A stretch of DNA of 64,000 bases. It comes from CAYRFQ01 sp964423615. Lineage in GTDB: Bacteria > Planctomycetota > Planctomycetia > Gemmatales > Gemmataceae. The notes below the pieces were generated by a model. It ran no database searches. It was not told the origin of the DNA and worked only from the letters and a program-made list of their open reading frames with translations. The position numbers and the translations under genes are program-made. Of this stretch, positions 45,921-54,966 are shown piece after piece. Each line of letters begins with the position of its first letter. Within the stretch, counting starts at the first letter, position 1. The DNA is taken from positions 1 through 64,000 of the forward strand of contig CAYRFQ010000018.1 of the NCBI GenBank assembly GCA_964423615.1, read 5' to 3'.

Positions 45921-46352
45921 ATGGGCATGGACTGGATCACTGACAGCATCGTGATTGGTTCCTACAATGACTCACAACACGTTTCCGAAGTACGAAAGGC
46001 CCGGGTCCAGTCCATTTTGAGGTTGATCCAAGCCAACAAGGGAGCCGACCGGGACGAATTAGGTCTGCAGAGGCTCGCTGTTGTTCCCCTGATCGATGGT
46101 CCTGGCAACGATGAACGTTGTTTACGAGCGGCGATCGACACACTCGCTCGGTTGGTCGAGGAAATGCCTCCGGTTTTAGTTCATTGTCGTGCTGGAATCA
46201 GTCGAGCTCCGACAGTTGTTGCCGGATATCTGGTCAAGTACGAAGGAATGAAACTCCGAAACGCGTTCGGGTTGATCCGATCCAAACGCCAGATTAACGT
46301 TCACGGAGGACTGAGAGAATCATTGAAGGAGCTGTTGGCCAAGGAACGATAA
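45921..46352 (+). CDS. Dual-specificity protein phosphatase
   Basis: In this 143-residue protein the active-site loop VHCRAGISRAP carries the catalytic Cys89 and Arg95 of the HCxxGxxR motif, and YEGMKLRNAFGLIRSKR follows, as in compact dual-specificity phosphatases. MDWITDSIVIGSYND at the start is also typical. It could dephosphorylate Ser/Thr/Tyr residues, and planctomycetes have many kinases it might oppose. The start at 45921 follows AGGAG by 5 bases; 45927 is an alternative. It stands alone. Confidence 0.88.
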   Translation: MGMDWITDSIVIGSYNDSQHVSEVRKARVQSILRLIQANKGADRDELGLQRLAVVPLIDGPGNDERCLRAAIDTLARLVEEMPPVLVHCRAGISRAPTVVAGYLVKYEGMKLRNAFGLIRSKRQINVHGGLRESLKELLAKER

Positions 46353-46793
46353 AGTGGAGACTCGCTTCAGTCTGGCTTTACATCTGATCCCACCACTTTC
46401 CAAGCTAATCTTGACTGCGTGACAGATATTCGCATTGATGGTCGAAGACTTCCAAAGTGTTGGTCCCATCGGAGCCGCTTTCCTCGGGAATGATCTGGTG
46501 CTTCGGCCAGTCCATTCGACTCACCGACTCTGCTCTGAAGAAGCAGCCGTTGGTCGGCCGTATCGTCGCTATCAGTCTGATGGTCGTGGAGCAACTTACC
46601 TCCAAATTGGCTCTGATACTCTTCCTCAACGATCGGAACCTTTCTCCAACTCTTACGAAGCCGATTCTACCTTGGTCTTTTCCTTTGGCATTGAGCCCGA
46701 CTCAGTGGACAATAAAAAGGTATCATTCACCCGACTCGCCGATTTCGGTTATGTTACTGCCTTCGCTTGGTTTGGAACGTTAGTACGAATCCC
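46353..46793. other. Intergenic region, nothing supported
   Basis: About 440 bases lie between the phosphatase and the propeller gene. Short frames are open on both strands (the best is minus 46629-46405, 74 codons), but they lack ribosome sites or recognisable text. No repeats or terminators were noticed. Confidence 0.4.
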
Positions 46794-47684
46794 ATGAAGA
46801 ACTCCCACGGCTCGTCTTTGTCGGTCGCCGTCAAGACATTTCCTATTCTTTGGCAACGAATACTCCAATCTGGGATTGTTGGATTTTCGGTGGTTCGCGA
46901 AAGAGGCTGGCTTCTTGCCTGGGACCGGGCCCACTGGTTGTATGTGCTGGACGGCCAAGGACGCCCCCAATCTCAACGTCAGTTTTCGGGTCTGCGGTCA
47001 GCGAGCGGCGCGGACGATGGGTCGGGGTATGTGGCCGTTGGCCAAGACGGAGAAATTTGGGTGTTGGCCCCTGATCTCATGCCACGCTGGGAAAAGAAGC
47101 TCTCCGGCGGGGCGTTGGCCGTCGCTGTCGATGCTTTCGGGTACCACCTGGCAGTTTCCGGAGTGGCGAGCCAACTTCGCGTTTACACTGCGGACGGAGA
47201 GACCGTGAGTAAAACGACCACGCCTCGTCCATTGCACCACATCCGGTTCGTTCCGGCATCCGTGCACCTTATCGCCAGTTCCGATTACGGGTTAGTGGCG
47301 GCGTTCGACTTGGAGGGACAAGTACAGTGGCGAGACGGACTCGTTGCCAACGTCGGGCACCTCTGCACCGACGGATACGGAGAACAGATCCTGTTGGCGA
47401 CGTTCGGAGAAGGAATTCAGAGGTACTCTGTGCAGAACGGAAAGCAAGGCCGCTGGACAATGCCGACTCCCGTTTCCCTGGTTGCCCAATCATTCGACGG
47501 GGCCTTGATCGTGACCAGTGGGCGAGGCAACCGAATAATGATTCTCCGTCCAAACGGCCAACCACTCGTCTCGACGAAAGTCCCTACCTCACCAACGGCC
47601 TTGGCAGTCGATCCGATGGGAATGTCGCTATTCGTTGGTTTCCACGACGGCCGAATCGTGTGTTACTCGTTGGGAAAACAATAA
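46794..47684 (+). CDS. WD40/PQQ-like beta-propeller protein
   Basis: The 296-residue protein consists of about six repeats of the type GSGYVAVGQDGEIWVLAPDL, VDAFGYHLAVSGVASQLRVY, VHLIASSDYGLVAAFDLEGQ and AVDPMGMSLFVGFHDGRIVC, so it is a single beta-propeller. I see no signal peptide, so it is probably cytoplasmic. The ATG at 46794 is preferred; 46767 is possible. Partner unknown. Confidence 0.75.
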   Translation: MKNSHGSSLSVAVKTFPILWQRILQSGIVGFSVVRERGWLLAWDRAHWLYVLDGQGRPQSQRQFSGLRSASGADDGSGYVAVGQDGEIWVLAPDLMPRWEKKLSGGALAVAVDAFGYHLAVSGVASQLRVYTADGETVSKTTTPRPLHHIRFVPASVHLIASSDYGLVAAFDLEGQVQWRDGLVANVGHLCTDGYGEQILLATFGEGIQRYSVQNGKQGRWTMPTPVSLVAQSFDGALIVTSGRGNRIMILRPNGQPLVSTKVPTSPTALAVDPMGMSLFVGFHDGRIVCYSLGKQ

Positions 47685-47840
47685 AGTCGTCGGCGATAGC
47701 TTCGATGGCAGCCTTCGATTGCACTCGTCTCATTTCCGCTCCCATTTCCCTCACTGGCCAGTCGTTGCCCTGATTGCTACAATCTATTTTTCACAACTTA
47801 GAGTGGATTATACTTTTTCGAGTCGATGCCGGAGGCGAAC

Positions 47841-47981
47841 ATGAGTAGGAAACGACCAAGAAGCAAAGCAACCAAACGCAGAATTCAAGCGAGAAAAGAA
47901 GAACGCCGTTTGCGGAAAAAATTGGGCAACGGTTACGCCCTGCGAATGTTAATTCGACCAAAGGCAACAAGCGATGCTTAA
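47841..47981 (+). CDS. 46-residue basic protein coupled to the SDR gene
   Basis: A short frame begins MSRKRPRSKATKRRIQARKE and ends RPKATSDA. GGAGG stands 5 bases before the ATG, a near-perfect ribosome site. Its last 8 bases overlap the start of the dehydrogenase gene (ATG 47974), so translation is coupled. The N-terminal half is almost entirely Lys/Arg with few acidic residues, as in small ribosome- or nucleic-acid-binding proteins. I do not recognise the family. Confidence 0.6.
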   Translation: MSRKRPRSKATKRRIQARKEERRLRKKLGNGYALRMLIRPKATSDA

Positions 47982-48735
47982 CATCTTCGACTTGACCGGA
48001 AAAGTAGCGCTCGTGACGGGAGGAAGTCGAGGACTCGGCAAGTCCATGGCTCGAGCACTCGCCCAGGCGGGCGCAGATGTCCTCATTTCGAGTCGTGATG
48101 AAGCAGCACTGAAGGCAGTCCTCCCCCAAATTCTTGAAGGAACCGAGCGTCGCGGTGAATACATCGTTGCGGACATGATGCACCGCGAACAAACCAAACA
48201 ACTCGCCCAACAAGCAATCGAACGGATGGGACGCGTTGATATCCTGATCAACAACGCCGGGACAAACCGACCGCAGCCTATCGACGAAATCTCCGACAAG
48301 GATTGGGACGAGGTAATGGAGCTGAATTTGAACTCCATCATGGCTCTGACCCGCGCCGTGGTGCCCCAAATGAAGGAACGTCGTTGGGGTCGAATTATTC
48401 ACATCTCCTCGATCATGGGTTTCGTGTCGAAAGAAAAGCGAAATGGATATTCTGCCACAAAGACAGCATTAGTTGGCTTTGCCAAGGCGAGCGCATTGGA
48501 CCTCGGACATCACGGCATCACGGTCAACTGCATCGCTCCCGGACCTTTCTTGACCGAACTGCCTGCCAGTTTATTGTCTCCCGAAGAGAAACAGGCTTTC
48601 GCCGACCGGACGGCAATGGGTCGTTGGGGCCAACCCGATGAACTCGCTGGTCCAGTTGTGCTTTTGGCGAGCGATGCGGGAAGTTATATCACCGGGGAGA
48701 CGTTGGTTGTTGATGGTGGATATATCGCTCGGTAA
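47974..48735 (+). CDS. Short-chain dehydrogenase/reductase
   Basis: This is a classical SDR of 253 residues. The cofactor motif is TGGSRGLGKS (TGxxxGxG), followed by NNAG, the catalytic ISS and YSATK, and the end FVVDGG-like text (LVVDGGYIAR). The sequence fits FabG-like or gluconate 5-dehydrogenase-like enzymes acting on small 3-keto or sugar acid substrates with NAD(P)H. It follows, and overlaps by 8 bases, a 46-codon basic gene that carries the strong ribosome site. Confidence 0.9.
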   Translation: MLNIFDLTGKVALVTGGSRGLGKSMARALAQAGADVLISSRDEAALKAVLPQILEGTERRGEYIVADMMHREQTKQLAQQAIERMGRVDILINNAGTNRPQPIDEISDKDWDEVMELNLNSIMALTRAVVPQMKERRWGRIIHISSIMGFVSKEKRNGYSATKTALVGFAKASALDLGHHGITVNCIAPGPFLTELPASLLSPEEKQAFADRTAMGRWGQPDELAGPVVLLASDAGSYITGETLVVDGGYIAR

Positions 48736-48801
48736 TTCACCTCGTGTAAGTTCAGGGAAGCGCTTCTGCAAGCAAAAGCATGCTTCATTGGCCCAGACGC
48801 T

Positions 48802-48987
48802 TTAACTCCACCAATCCCAGTTTAATCTCTCCTTCTGTGCGGCTCTTCGCTCGGCCATCAAATCGTCGATGCCGTCAATCACTTCGCCATGGATGTTGTA
48901 CGCATTCATCCCCATTTTCTTGTCGGTGACATCGAAGATGAGGACACGGGATTGGGACGAGTGTCCCGATTTTTTCCTTTTCCTACT
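48802..48987 (-). pseudogene. Probable gene remnant or very small gene
   Basis: On the minus strand the stretch 48954-48802 translates to protein-like text: RVLIFDVTDKKMGMNAYN, then IHGEVIDGIDDLMAERRAAQ, ending NWDWWS. The frame is closed by a stop at 48990-48988 and lacks a convincing start (first ATG 48915, 37 codons, no ribosome site). The composition is that of a real protein C-terminus, so I read it as the 3' remnant of a lost gene. The family is unknown. The rest of the 48736-49088 gap shows nothing. Confidence 0.35.
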
Positions 48988-49088
48988 TTACTTTGTCCCG
49001 TTCTCAAAAGTGTCTACCAATGCTTTCCAGTTCCCGACCACCGGATAAAAGAGACACTTAGTGCCAAAGCGGCGATCGAGCGCAGATG

Positions 49089-49676
49089 TTACCTTCCGCT
49101 TTTTGGGAAAGGGAGCGGAATGACTTTGTCGGTGTCGGCGACATAGTTGTAAAAGCCGATTGTTTTCATGACCCATTTTCCGTCTTCCAACACAAATTCG
49201 GTTCGACAAATGGCAAGGAACGGGTTGGGGGCTCTGGACGAATCGGCTCGCATCCGAAAAGTCACTGCTGCGAGTTTCTTTTTGCGATCAATTGTGTCGT
49301 ACGCGAAGTCAAAAAAGCGGAGCGTGACATCACCGTAAAAATCCATGACGCCGGGAAGATGATCTTGCACGTCCTTTTTCGTCACAGGACCATTCGACGA
49401 CTTATATTCGAAATCTGTTGAGAGATTGTCCACGACAAGGTCCGGAATTTTCGTCTCGATCCCCTTTTCGATGTCATCCAGTGCCTTCCGAATTTGTTGC
49501 TTGTCAGAGACAATAAACAACGAGCAGAGCCACACAAGTAGTATCAAGACCAGGAGTCCCCCGACAGAATAGAGGTATTCCTTCTTACGGTTCTGCCACC
49601 ATAAGAGCAACAGCACCGCTGCGAGAAAACCGAGTAAGACGTACAGCAACGTCGCGTTGTCATTGATCCAGGACAT
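49089..49676 (-). CDS. Membrane protein with NTF2-like C-terminal domain
   Basis: The product has 195 residues. Two adjacent membrane helices (LLYVLLGFLAAVLLLLWW and YSVGGLLVLILLVWLCSLFI) are followed by a soluble domain with KALDDIEKGIETKIPDLVVD and FVLEDGKWVMKTIGFYNYV, which resembles an NTF2/SnoaL-like fold. No catalytic residues can be named. It heads a minus-strand group with the next small membrane protein, but the order of transcription is eno, small protein, then this gene. Function unknown. Confidence 0.7.
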   Translation of the reverse strand: MSWINDNATLLYVLLGFLAAVLLLLWWQNRKKEYLYSVGGLLVLILLVWLCSLFIVSDKQQIRKALDDIEKGIETKIPDLVVDNLSTDFEYKSSNGPVTKKDVQDHLPGVMDFYGDVTLRFFDFAYDTIDRKKKLAAVTFRMRADSSRAPNPFLAICRTEFVLEDGKWVMKTIGFYNYVADTDKVIPLPFPKSGR

Positions 49677-49698
49677 GGGTGGTCCTCAAAACGGAATT

Positions 49699-49995
49699 TC
49701 AAGCGCCGACGGTTCGGGTCGAGCGAGCCCGTTTCGCTTTCTTAGTATCCTTGGCTGGTCTCTTTGGTTCTTTGACTGATGTGTTCTCACCTCGGAAAAA
49801 CACCACCGCAGTTGCAATGAGTCCCAGTCCACACGCCAAACAGGCTCGCCGAACAGCGAGGTCGTGGGCAATCAATCGGACGACTCGAGGTTGTTGTGCA
49901 AGGGTCACTTCGCCCAACAACGGAAGCAAGAGAACCAATACGATTAGCGTAACTGAAATGATCAGAGTTGTGACGAAGAAAATGCGGTTGAGCAT
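49699..49995 (-). CDS. Small membrane protein, hypothetical
   Basis: This 98-residue protein has two hydrophobic helices (FFVTTLIISVTLIVLVLLLP and ACLACGLGLIATAVVFF) and a Lys/Arg-rich cytoplasmic tail ending RARSTRTVGA. The start MLNRIF at 49995 is chosen over 50019. It ends 22 bases before the next gene start, so the two small membrane genes are probably co-transcribed. Confidence 0.55.
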   Translation of the reverse strand: MLNRIFFVTTLIISVTLIVLVLLLPLLGEVTLAQQPRVVRLIAHDLAVRRACLACGLGLIATAVVFFRGENTSVKEPKRPAKDTKKAKRARSTRTVGA

Positions 49996-50105
49996 CGGAA
50001 GCCCCGAGGTGCAAAGCAAATAGAGAAGTCACCACAGGCAGTCCAAGTGAGCTGGCCCGTGGTGTGTTCTCTCAAGTCTTCCTCGCAATCGAAGCAAACT
50101 TGGGC

Positions 50106-51401
50106 TTATTTTCGAAGAAGGTCGGTTGCGTAGCGGGCTGCTTCCCCGAGTTCCTCTTCAATCCGCAAAAGCTGATTGTATTTGGCGATACGGTCGGTTC
50201 GGCTCGTGGAACCGGTCTTGATCTGGCCTGCGTTCGTCGCAACCGCAATGTCAGCAATCGTGGTATCTTCGGTCTCACCGCTACGATGACTGATGATCGA
50301 TGTGAATCCGTTACGTCGGCCCAACTCGATAGCATCGAGGGTTTCGGTGAGTGTTCCGATTTGATTGACTTTGATGAGAATGCTGTTGCCAGCCTTTTCG
50401 TCGATTCCCTTCTGAAGACGCTCGGTGTTGGTAACGAACAAGTCGTCGCCAACGAGCTGGACCTTATTTCCGAGCTTCTCGGTCAATTTTTTCCAACCGT
50501 CCCAGTCGTCCTCGGCGAGTCCGTCTTCGATCGAGAGGATCGGCCACTTTTCACACAACCCGACCCATAGATCGATCATCTCGTCGGTGGTCGCGATCTT
50601 TTCGGGGTTGCTCGAGAAGTGGCAATAACCTTCCTTACCGAGTTTCTTGGCTTCCTCGAACAACTCGGTCGTGGCGGGGTCGAGAGCGAAGGCGATGTCG
50701 TCACCCATCTTGTAACCGGCGTTCTTGATGGCCTTCTCGAGAACCTGGAACGCATGCTCGGGGCTCTCCAAGTCAGGAGCAAAACCACCTTCGTCACCGA
50801 CGGCGGTGTTAAGCCCCTCGTCTTTGAGGACTTTTTTGAGGTTATGGAAGACCTCCGCACCCATCCGCAAACCTTCGCGGAACGTTGGGGCTCCGACCGG
50901 CATGATCATGAATTCTTGAAAGTCGACTTTGTTATCGGCGTGTTTACCACCGTTGAGCACGTTCATCAACGGAACGGGCAAATACTTGGCGTTGGTGCCC
51001 CCGATGTACTTGTAGAGGGGAAGTTCGCTCCAATCGGCTGCCGCTTTGGCGACAGCCAAAGACACACCCAGGATAGCATTGGCACCAAGTTTGCCTTTGT
51101 TGGGAGTACCATCGAGTTCGATCAATTTCTTGTCGATCTTGGTTTGCTCGGTCGCGTCCATCCCCGCGAGGGCGTCGGCGATGGTGGTATTAACATGTTC
51201 GACGGCTTTCGAGACTCCCTTACCCAGGTAACGAGCTTTGTCACCGTCTCGCAGTTCGACGGCTTCGTACGCACCAGTGCTGGCGCCACTGGGGACGCAG
51301 GCACGCCCGTACACTCCGTCTTCCAAGATGACTTCGACTTCGACTGTCGGGTTGCCGCGACTGTCGAGGATTTCTCTTGCCAAGATTCGATAAATTTCCA
51401 T
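50106..51401 (-). CDS. eno: Enolase
   Basis: Enolase, 431 residues, converts 2-phosphoglycerate to phosphoenolpyruvate. MEIYRILAREILDSRGNPTV opens the protein; GASTGAYEAVELRDGD, the signature ILIKVNQIGTLTET and SHRSGETEDTTIADIAVA are all present. The length is exactly that of the family with the ATG at 51401. The frame is open to 51917, but that extension is not protein-like. It is divergent from the phosphonate operon. Confidence 0.97.
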   Translation of the reverse strand: MEIYRILAREILDSRGNPTVEVEVILEDGVYGRACVPSGASTGAYEAVELRDGDKARYLGKGVSKAVEHVNTTIADALAGMDATEQTKIDKKLIELDGTPNKGKLGANAILGVSLAVAKAAADWSELPLYKYIGGTNAKYLPVPLMNVLNGGKHADNKVDFQEFMIMPVGAPTFREGLRMGAEVFHNLKKVLKDEGLNTAVGDEGGFAPDLESPEHAFQVLEKAIKNAGYKMGDDIAFALDPATTELFEEAKKLGKEGYCHFSSNPEKIATTDEMIDLWVGLCEKWPILSIEDGLAEDDWDGWKKLTEKLGNKVQLVGDDLFVTNTERLQKGIDEKAGNSILIKVNQIGTLTETLDAIELGRRNGFTSIISHRSGETEDTTIADIAVATNAGQIKTGSTSRTDRIAKYNQLLRIEEELGEAARYATDLLRK

Positions 51402-51659
51402 TCGTTTTTCTCGCAAATTGATCCCTAAGAAAAATGGATTGTCCTGTTGCCGTTTTAGGTTTTCGGAGGACACCTGGAAAGAGAGGGGTATTAGGAGGCG
51501 TCCGTCAAGTGTGTCCGTGAAGACGTTTGCCCCTGAGAAAATGCGTTGAAAGTTCGTTTGTGGTGGATACCATAGCCACAGTTCCGTTGTGTACAGAATT
51601 GATTCTTGTGTCGCACAGAGGGGCCAATTGGCTTCCTCCTGAAACCGAGTGGGTGCAGG
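51402..51659. promoter_or_regulatory. Divergent region between eno and the phn operon
   Basis: The region must hold the phn promoter. The best plus-strand candidate is TTGAAA (51546-51551), a 16-base spacer, then TACCAT, which is weak. I looked for Pho-box style direct repeats of CTGTCAT type and found none, so control by phosphate is not shown by the sequence. Confidence 0.3.
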
Positions 51660-52595
51660 ATGAGCAAGCTCAAAGTTTCCTCGTTGGTGTGTTTGGCATT
51701 GGTCCTGGTCGGGTGCGGTGGCGGTTCCGAGCAACCTTTGGGCTCGAAGGAGAATCCTCTTCGAGTAATGTTGTTGCCAGTCGATGGCGCAGCCCGCAAG
51801 ACCGAGAGTGATTTTACGCCCATGTTTCGGGCGATGACCAAGGAACACGATATCCACTTTACGATTCGCGTTGGGCGGTCTTACAACGCCGTCGTGGAAG
51901 GCATGGCCAATGACCAAGTAGACCTCGCTTGCTTCGGTGCTGTTTCGTACCAGAAGGCGCGAAAACGTGGAGCCGTCGAATTGTTGGCCGTGGGATACAA
52001 GGGCGAAAGGTCGTACTACTTTTCGGGCATCTTCTGTCGGAAGGACTCGGGGTTGAAGAGTCTGAAGGATCTGAGAGGCAAACGAGTCGCGTTCGGAGAT
52101 CCGGACTCGACTTCTTCATTCAATGTCCCTGTCGCCATGCTCCTCGAAGCTGGAGTCCATCCAGTCAAGGATCTAAAAAAGGTCATGGTCACTGGCAGTC
52201 ACGGCGATTCGTTGCAACAGTTGGCCCAAGGTCTTGTCGATGCGAGTTGCGCATCATTCGCCGAGTACACCCGATTTGTCCAGGAAAGAGTTCTCGACGA
52301 CAAAAAGGTCGTCCCCCTGAAGAAGAGTGGCCCGATTCCAAATCCGCCGTTTGCGGTTCGCGCCAGGTTGCCGAAGGAACTCAAGGATAAGCTCAAGGAA
52401 GCGTTTCGTAACGCTCACAAACTTCCTGGGATGGAGCCAGGCATGTTGCGGGGGTACGCCGGGCGCGCCGTGGACGGTTATGATGTGGAGTACGGGCAGA
52501 AACAGTTCGATGAGATGACAGCGAAACTCGCCCTCGTCACTCCCGAGCTCAAGTCTGCTATGCTCCGCAAGAGTGGTCAGAAAACGGGAAGTTGA
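51660..52595 (+). CDS. phnD: Phosphonate ABC transporter substrate-binding lipoprotein
   Basis: PhnD-type binding protein, 312 residues. The lipobox LALVLVGC (Cys19) directs anchoring to the membrane. The mature part has NPLRVMLLPVDG, DQVDLACFGAVSYQKA and the typical KDLRGKRVAFGDPDSTSSF. It captures phosphonates (or phosphite/phosphate esters) in the periplasm for the PhnC-PhnE transporter. ATG 51660 places the signal peptide correctly. First gene of the phn operon. Confidence 0.93.
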   Translation: MSKLKVSSLVCLALVLVGCGGGSEQPLGSKENPLRVMLLPVDGAARKTESDFTPMFRAMTKEHDIHFTIRVGRSYNAVVEGMANDQVDLACFGAVSYQKARKRGAVELLAVGYKGERSYYFSGIFCRKDSGLKSLKDLRGKRVAFGDPDSTSSFNVPVAMLLEAGVHPVKDLKKVMVTGSHGDSLQQLAQGLVDASCASFAEYTRFVQERVLDDKKVVPLKKSGPIPNPPFAVRARLPKELKDKLKEAFRNAHKLPGMEPGMLRGYAGRAVDGYDVEYGQKQFDEMTAKLALVTPELKSAMLRKSGQKTGS

Positions 52596-52630
52596 ACGCT
52601 CATTCTTACCTTCCCTCGAAAGCTTTCTCC

Positions 52631-53449
52631 ATGCTGGTGTTCACACACGTTACAAAACAATACCCTGATGGAATCGTTGCGATACGCGACGTTTCACTCG
52701 AAATCCCTTCGGGACAATTCTGTGTCCTGCTGGGATCGAGTGGCGCTGGGAAGTCCACCTTGTTACGGTTGGTGAATGGCCTTCTCTTTCCGACCGAGGG
52801 TTCTGTGTCCCTCGCGGGAGAGAAAATTGAGCGACGGAGCCTTCGTCAGCTGCAACCAACGATGGCGATGATCCATCAACAGTTCAACCTCGTCCCCCGT
52901 CTCAATGTTCTCGACAACGTCCTATCTGGGACTCTACCGAGGTTGTCCTGGTGGCGGGCTCTGTTGCGCTGGTTTTCGAGGGAACAACAACGAAAAGCGT
53001 GTCGACTCATTGCCGAGGTCGGTCTTGGGGAGGAACACCTGTATCGTCGGGCAATGGACCTCTCGGGTGGACAAGAACAACGTGTCGCGATTGCTCGGGC
53101 GTTCATATTGAATCCCACGGTTGTGCTAGCTGACGAACCAGTCGCGAGCCTCGATCCCAAGACGAGTCGGACGATACTCCATTTACTCAAGCACGCATCC
53201 AGGCAACGGAACGTTACGGTGCTTTGTAGTCTCCACCAAGTCGATCTAGCGATGGAATTTGCCGACCGGATCGTTGGGATCGACACGGGCGTGATTGTCT
53301 TTGATGGACGTCCTGAGGCATTCGACAAGGAGGCTCATCGAGAGTTGTACCGGGAGGACGACCAAACGAGCGAACACATTCGAGTTGGTGATTCGAAAGA
53401 CTCAGAGCCAAGTGGTTCGAGTGGCATTGTCATACGGAGAACCACATGA
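52631..53449 (+). CDS. phnC: Phosphonate ABC transporter ATP-binding protein
   Basis: PhnC, 272 residues. The Walker A motif is GSSGAGKST, the Q-loop lies near MIHQQFNLV, the ABC signature is LSGGQEQRVAIARA and the Walker B text is VVLADEPVASLD. PRLNVLDNVLSGTL is typical for PhnC. An upstream TTG (52592) is in frame and overlaps phnD, but ATG 52631 matches the family start. The stop overlaps phnE by 4 bases (ATGA), so the genes are coupled. Confidence 0.94.
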   Translation: MLVFTHVTKQYPDGIVAIRDVSLEIPSGQFCVLLGSSGAGKSTLLRLVNGLLFPTEGSVSLAGEKIERRSLRQLQPTMAMIHQQFNLVPRLNVLDNVLSGTLPRLSWWRALLRWFSREQQRKACRLIAEVGLGEEHLYRRAMDLSGGQEQRVAIARAFILNPTVVLADEPVASLDPKTSRTILHLLKHASRQRNVTVLCSLHQVDLAMEFADRIVGIDTGVIVFDGRPEAFDKEAHRELYREDDQTSEHIRVGDSKDSEPSGSSGIVIRRTT

Positions 53450-54465
53450 CACCGCCCGTCGAGTCTTCCAACGACCCCAAGAAGTGGAGGCTCCGACCTC
53501 CGTTCACCTGGAAGCTCGTCCTCGGGCTGATGGTGTTCACGGTGGTGCTAGGCTACACGGGAAAACGGACGGGACTCGACAAGGTTGTGACGACCGTCCG
53601 GCAAATCATCGACGAAATGGTCGGATTAAGGGAAGAGTCACCAGCCGGAAAGGGAGTACGTAGGTTTGCGACTATGGCGTTCCCGATGGTTTTCTCCGAG
53701 AGCAAGCCAGTCGACGAACTGACTGCCGATGAAAAGGAAAACCCTCCGGCATTTTCCTACGTCATCACCAAACAAGAACGCGTCCCTGATCCTTCCATGA
53801 GGTCTGGAGAGGCACTCCGCTTCATCGAGCATTCTCGAGAGTACCAGGTCCGTCCGTTTGCCTATTTGGTGCTGCTTTTCTGGGAGATGCTCGAGACGTT
53901 GGAGATGGCGTTGTGGGGAACGATACTGTCGATCCTATTGGCCACCCCCTTGGCATACCTCGGAGCCAAAGGATACTCACCCCACAGCACACTCTATTTT
54001 CTGTCTCGAGGGATGTGCAGTTTGATGCGGTCGGTTCCCGAACTCATCAGCGCGTTGTTCTTTATTCTAGTGTTCGGTTTTGGTCCAGTGCCCGGCATTC
54101 TCGCAATGGGCTTACACACTGCTGGATTCCTGGGTAAGTTCTTCGCGGACGAAATCGAGAACGCCCCGAAAGGACCTCAGGAAGCGTTGGCGTGTCTGGG
54201 AACGGCCCAGTGGAAAGTCTTGCGATTCGCTGTCATTCCGCAAGTCATGCCGCAGTATTTGGCGTACATGCAATACATCCTGGAACGCAACGTTCGGGCA
54301 GCGACCGTTCTGGGCATCGTAGGTGCGGGGGGCATTGGAGACGAGCTGCTCGATAAGTGGAATCTTGCTCAGTATGGGCACGTCTCGACGATCTTACTCG
54401 TCATTTTCGTAACAGTCTTCTTGCTCGAGCATCTGACCCAGCACATTAGGCGGAAATTGATTTGA
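53446..54465 (+). CDS. phnE: Phosphonate ABC transporter permease
   Basis: PhnE permease, 339 residues, with about six membrane helices. MALWGTILSILLATPLAYLG, LMRSVPELISALFFILVFGF and ATVLGIVGAGGIGDELLD are characteristic; the EAA-type coupling loop is EALACLGTAQWKVLRFAVIP. The protein is longer than single-domain PhnE because of an N-terminal extension of about 130 residues with one early membrane segment. Only one permease gene is present, so it should act as a homodimer. Confidence 0.92.
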   Translation: MTPPVESSNDPKKWRLRPPFTWKLVLGLMVFTVVLGYTGKRTGLDKVVTTVRQIIDEMVGLREESPAGKGVRRFATMAFPMVFSESKPVDELTADEKENPPAFSYVITKQERVPDPSMRSGEALRFIEHSREYQVRPFAYLVLLFWEMLETLEMALWGTILSILLATPLAYLGAKGYSPHSTLYFLSRGMCSLMRSVPELISALFFILVFGFGPVPGILAMGLHTAGFLGKFFADEIENAPKGPQEALACLGTAQWKVLRFAVIPQVMPQYLAYMQYILERNVRAATVLGIVGAGGIGDELLDKWNLAQYGHVSTILLVIFVTVFLLEHLTQHIRRKLI

Positions 54466-54474
54466 GGTCATTGG

Positions 54475-54966
54475 ATGAATTCACACGAGAAAGAAGGGGA
54501 TTGGCTCAACTTGCGAGACAAATGGATAACTGCACTCATGACACACCCCAAGGACAAAATCATCGAGCTGGGCAACCGGCTTGGAGAGCGTTACAAAGCC
54601 GAGCATCGAAAAGTTCCCAAAGCGGGTCTTGCGATGCTTCGCCTGCGGGAATCTGTGTTGGGGGAGACCTTCAACTTGGGAGAGTTCCCTCTTTCGTCGG
54701 CCAAAGTTGTGCTGACTGCTTCGAACAGCAAAACAGCTGAAGGTGGTGCTTTGGTGATGGTCGATGACGCCAACTTGGCAGTGGCATTGGCCATATGTGA
54801 TGCCGTCTTGGCGGCTCAATGGGAAGGTGCAGAAGAGGTGGCCGAGTTCGTCCGTGTGGGACTTGGAAAGCTCGCCGAGGAGGAGAGTGAACGGGAACAA
54901 GTGTTGGCAAGCAGCAAAGTCAACTTTGCACTGCTGAACCAGGAAGGGGAGGAGGACGACGAATGA
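54475..54966 (+). CDS. phnG: C-P lyase subunit PhnG
   Basis: PhnG, 163 residues, is a subunit of the C-P lyase core complex PhnGHIJ, which with PhnI helps transfer the phosphonate to the ribose of ATP. The text VPKAGLAMLRLRESVLGETF and GAALVMVDD-like text (GGALVMVDDANLAVALAICD) identify it. It starts 9 bases after phnE and overlaps phnH by 4 bases. Confidence 0.9.
   Translation: MNSHEKEGDWLNLRDKWITALMTHPKDKIIELGNRLGERYKAEHRKVPKAGLAMLRLRESVLGETFNLGEFPLSSAKVVLTASNSKTAEGGALVMVDDANLAVALAICDAVLAAQWEGAEEVAEFVRVGLGKLAEEESEREQVLASSKVNFALLNQEGEEDDE

Noticed and set aside
46405..46629. Minus-strand frame of 74 codons between the phosphatase and propeller genes
   Set aside because: No ribosome site, no family features and competing open frames on the other strand.
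51402..51659. Pho box upstream of phnD
   Set aside because: I looked for direct repeats of the CTGTCAT type at 11-base phase and found none.
51402..51917. Upstream extension of the enolase frame (172 extra codons)
   Set aside because: Enolase has a fixed length and start; the extension crosses the divergent promoter region and the phnD start and has no homologous character.
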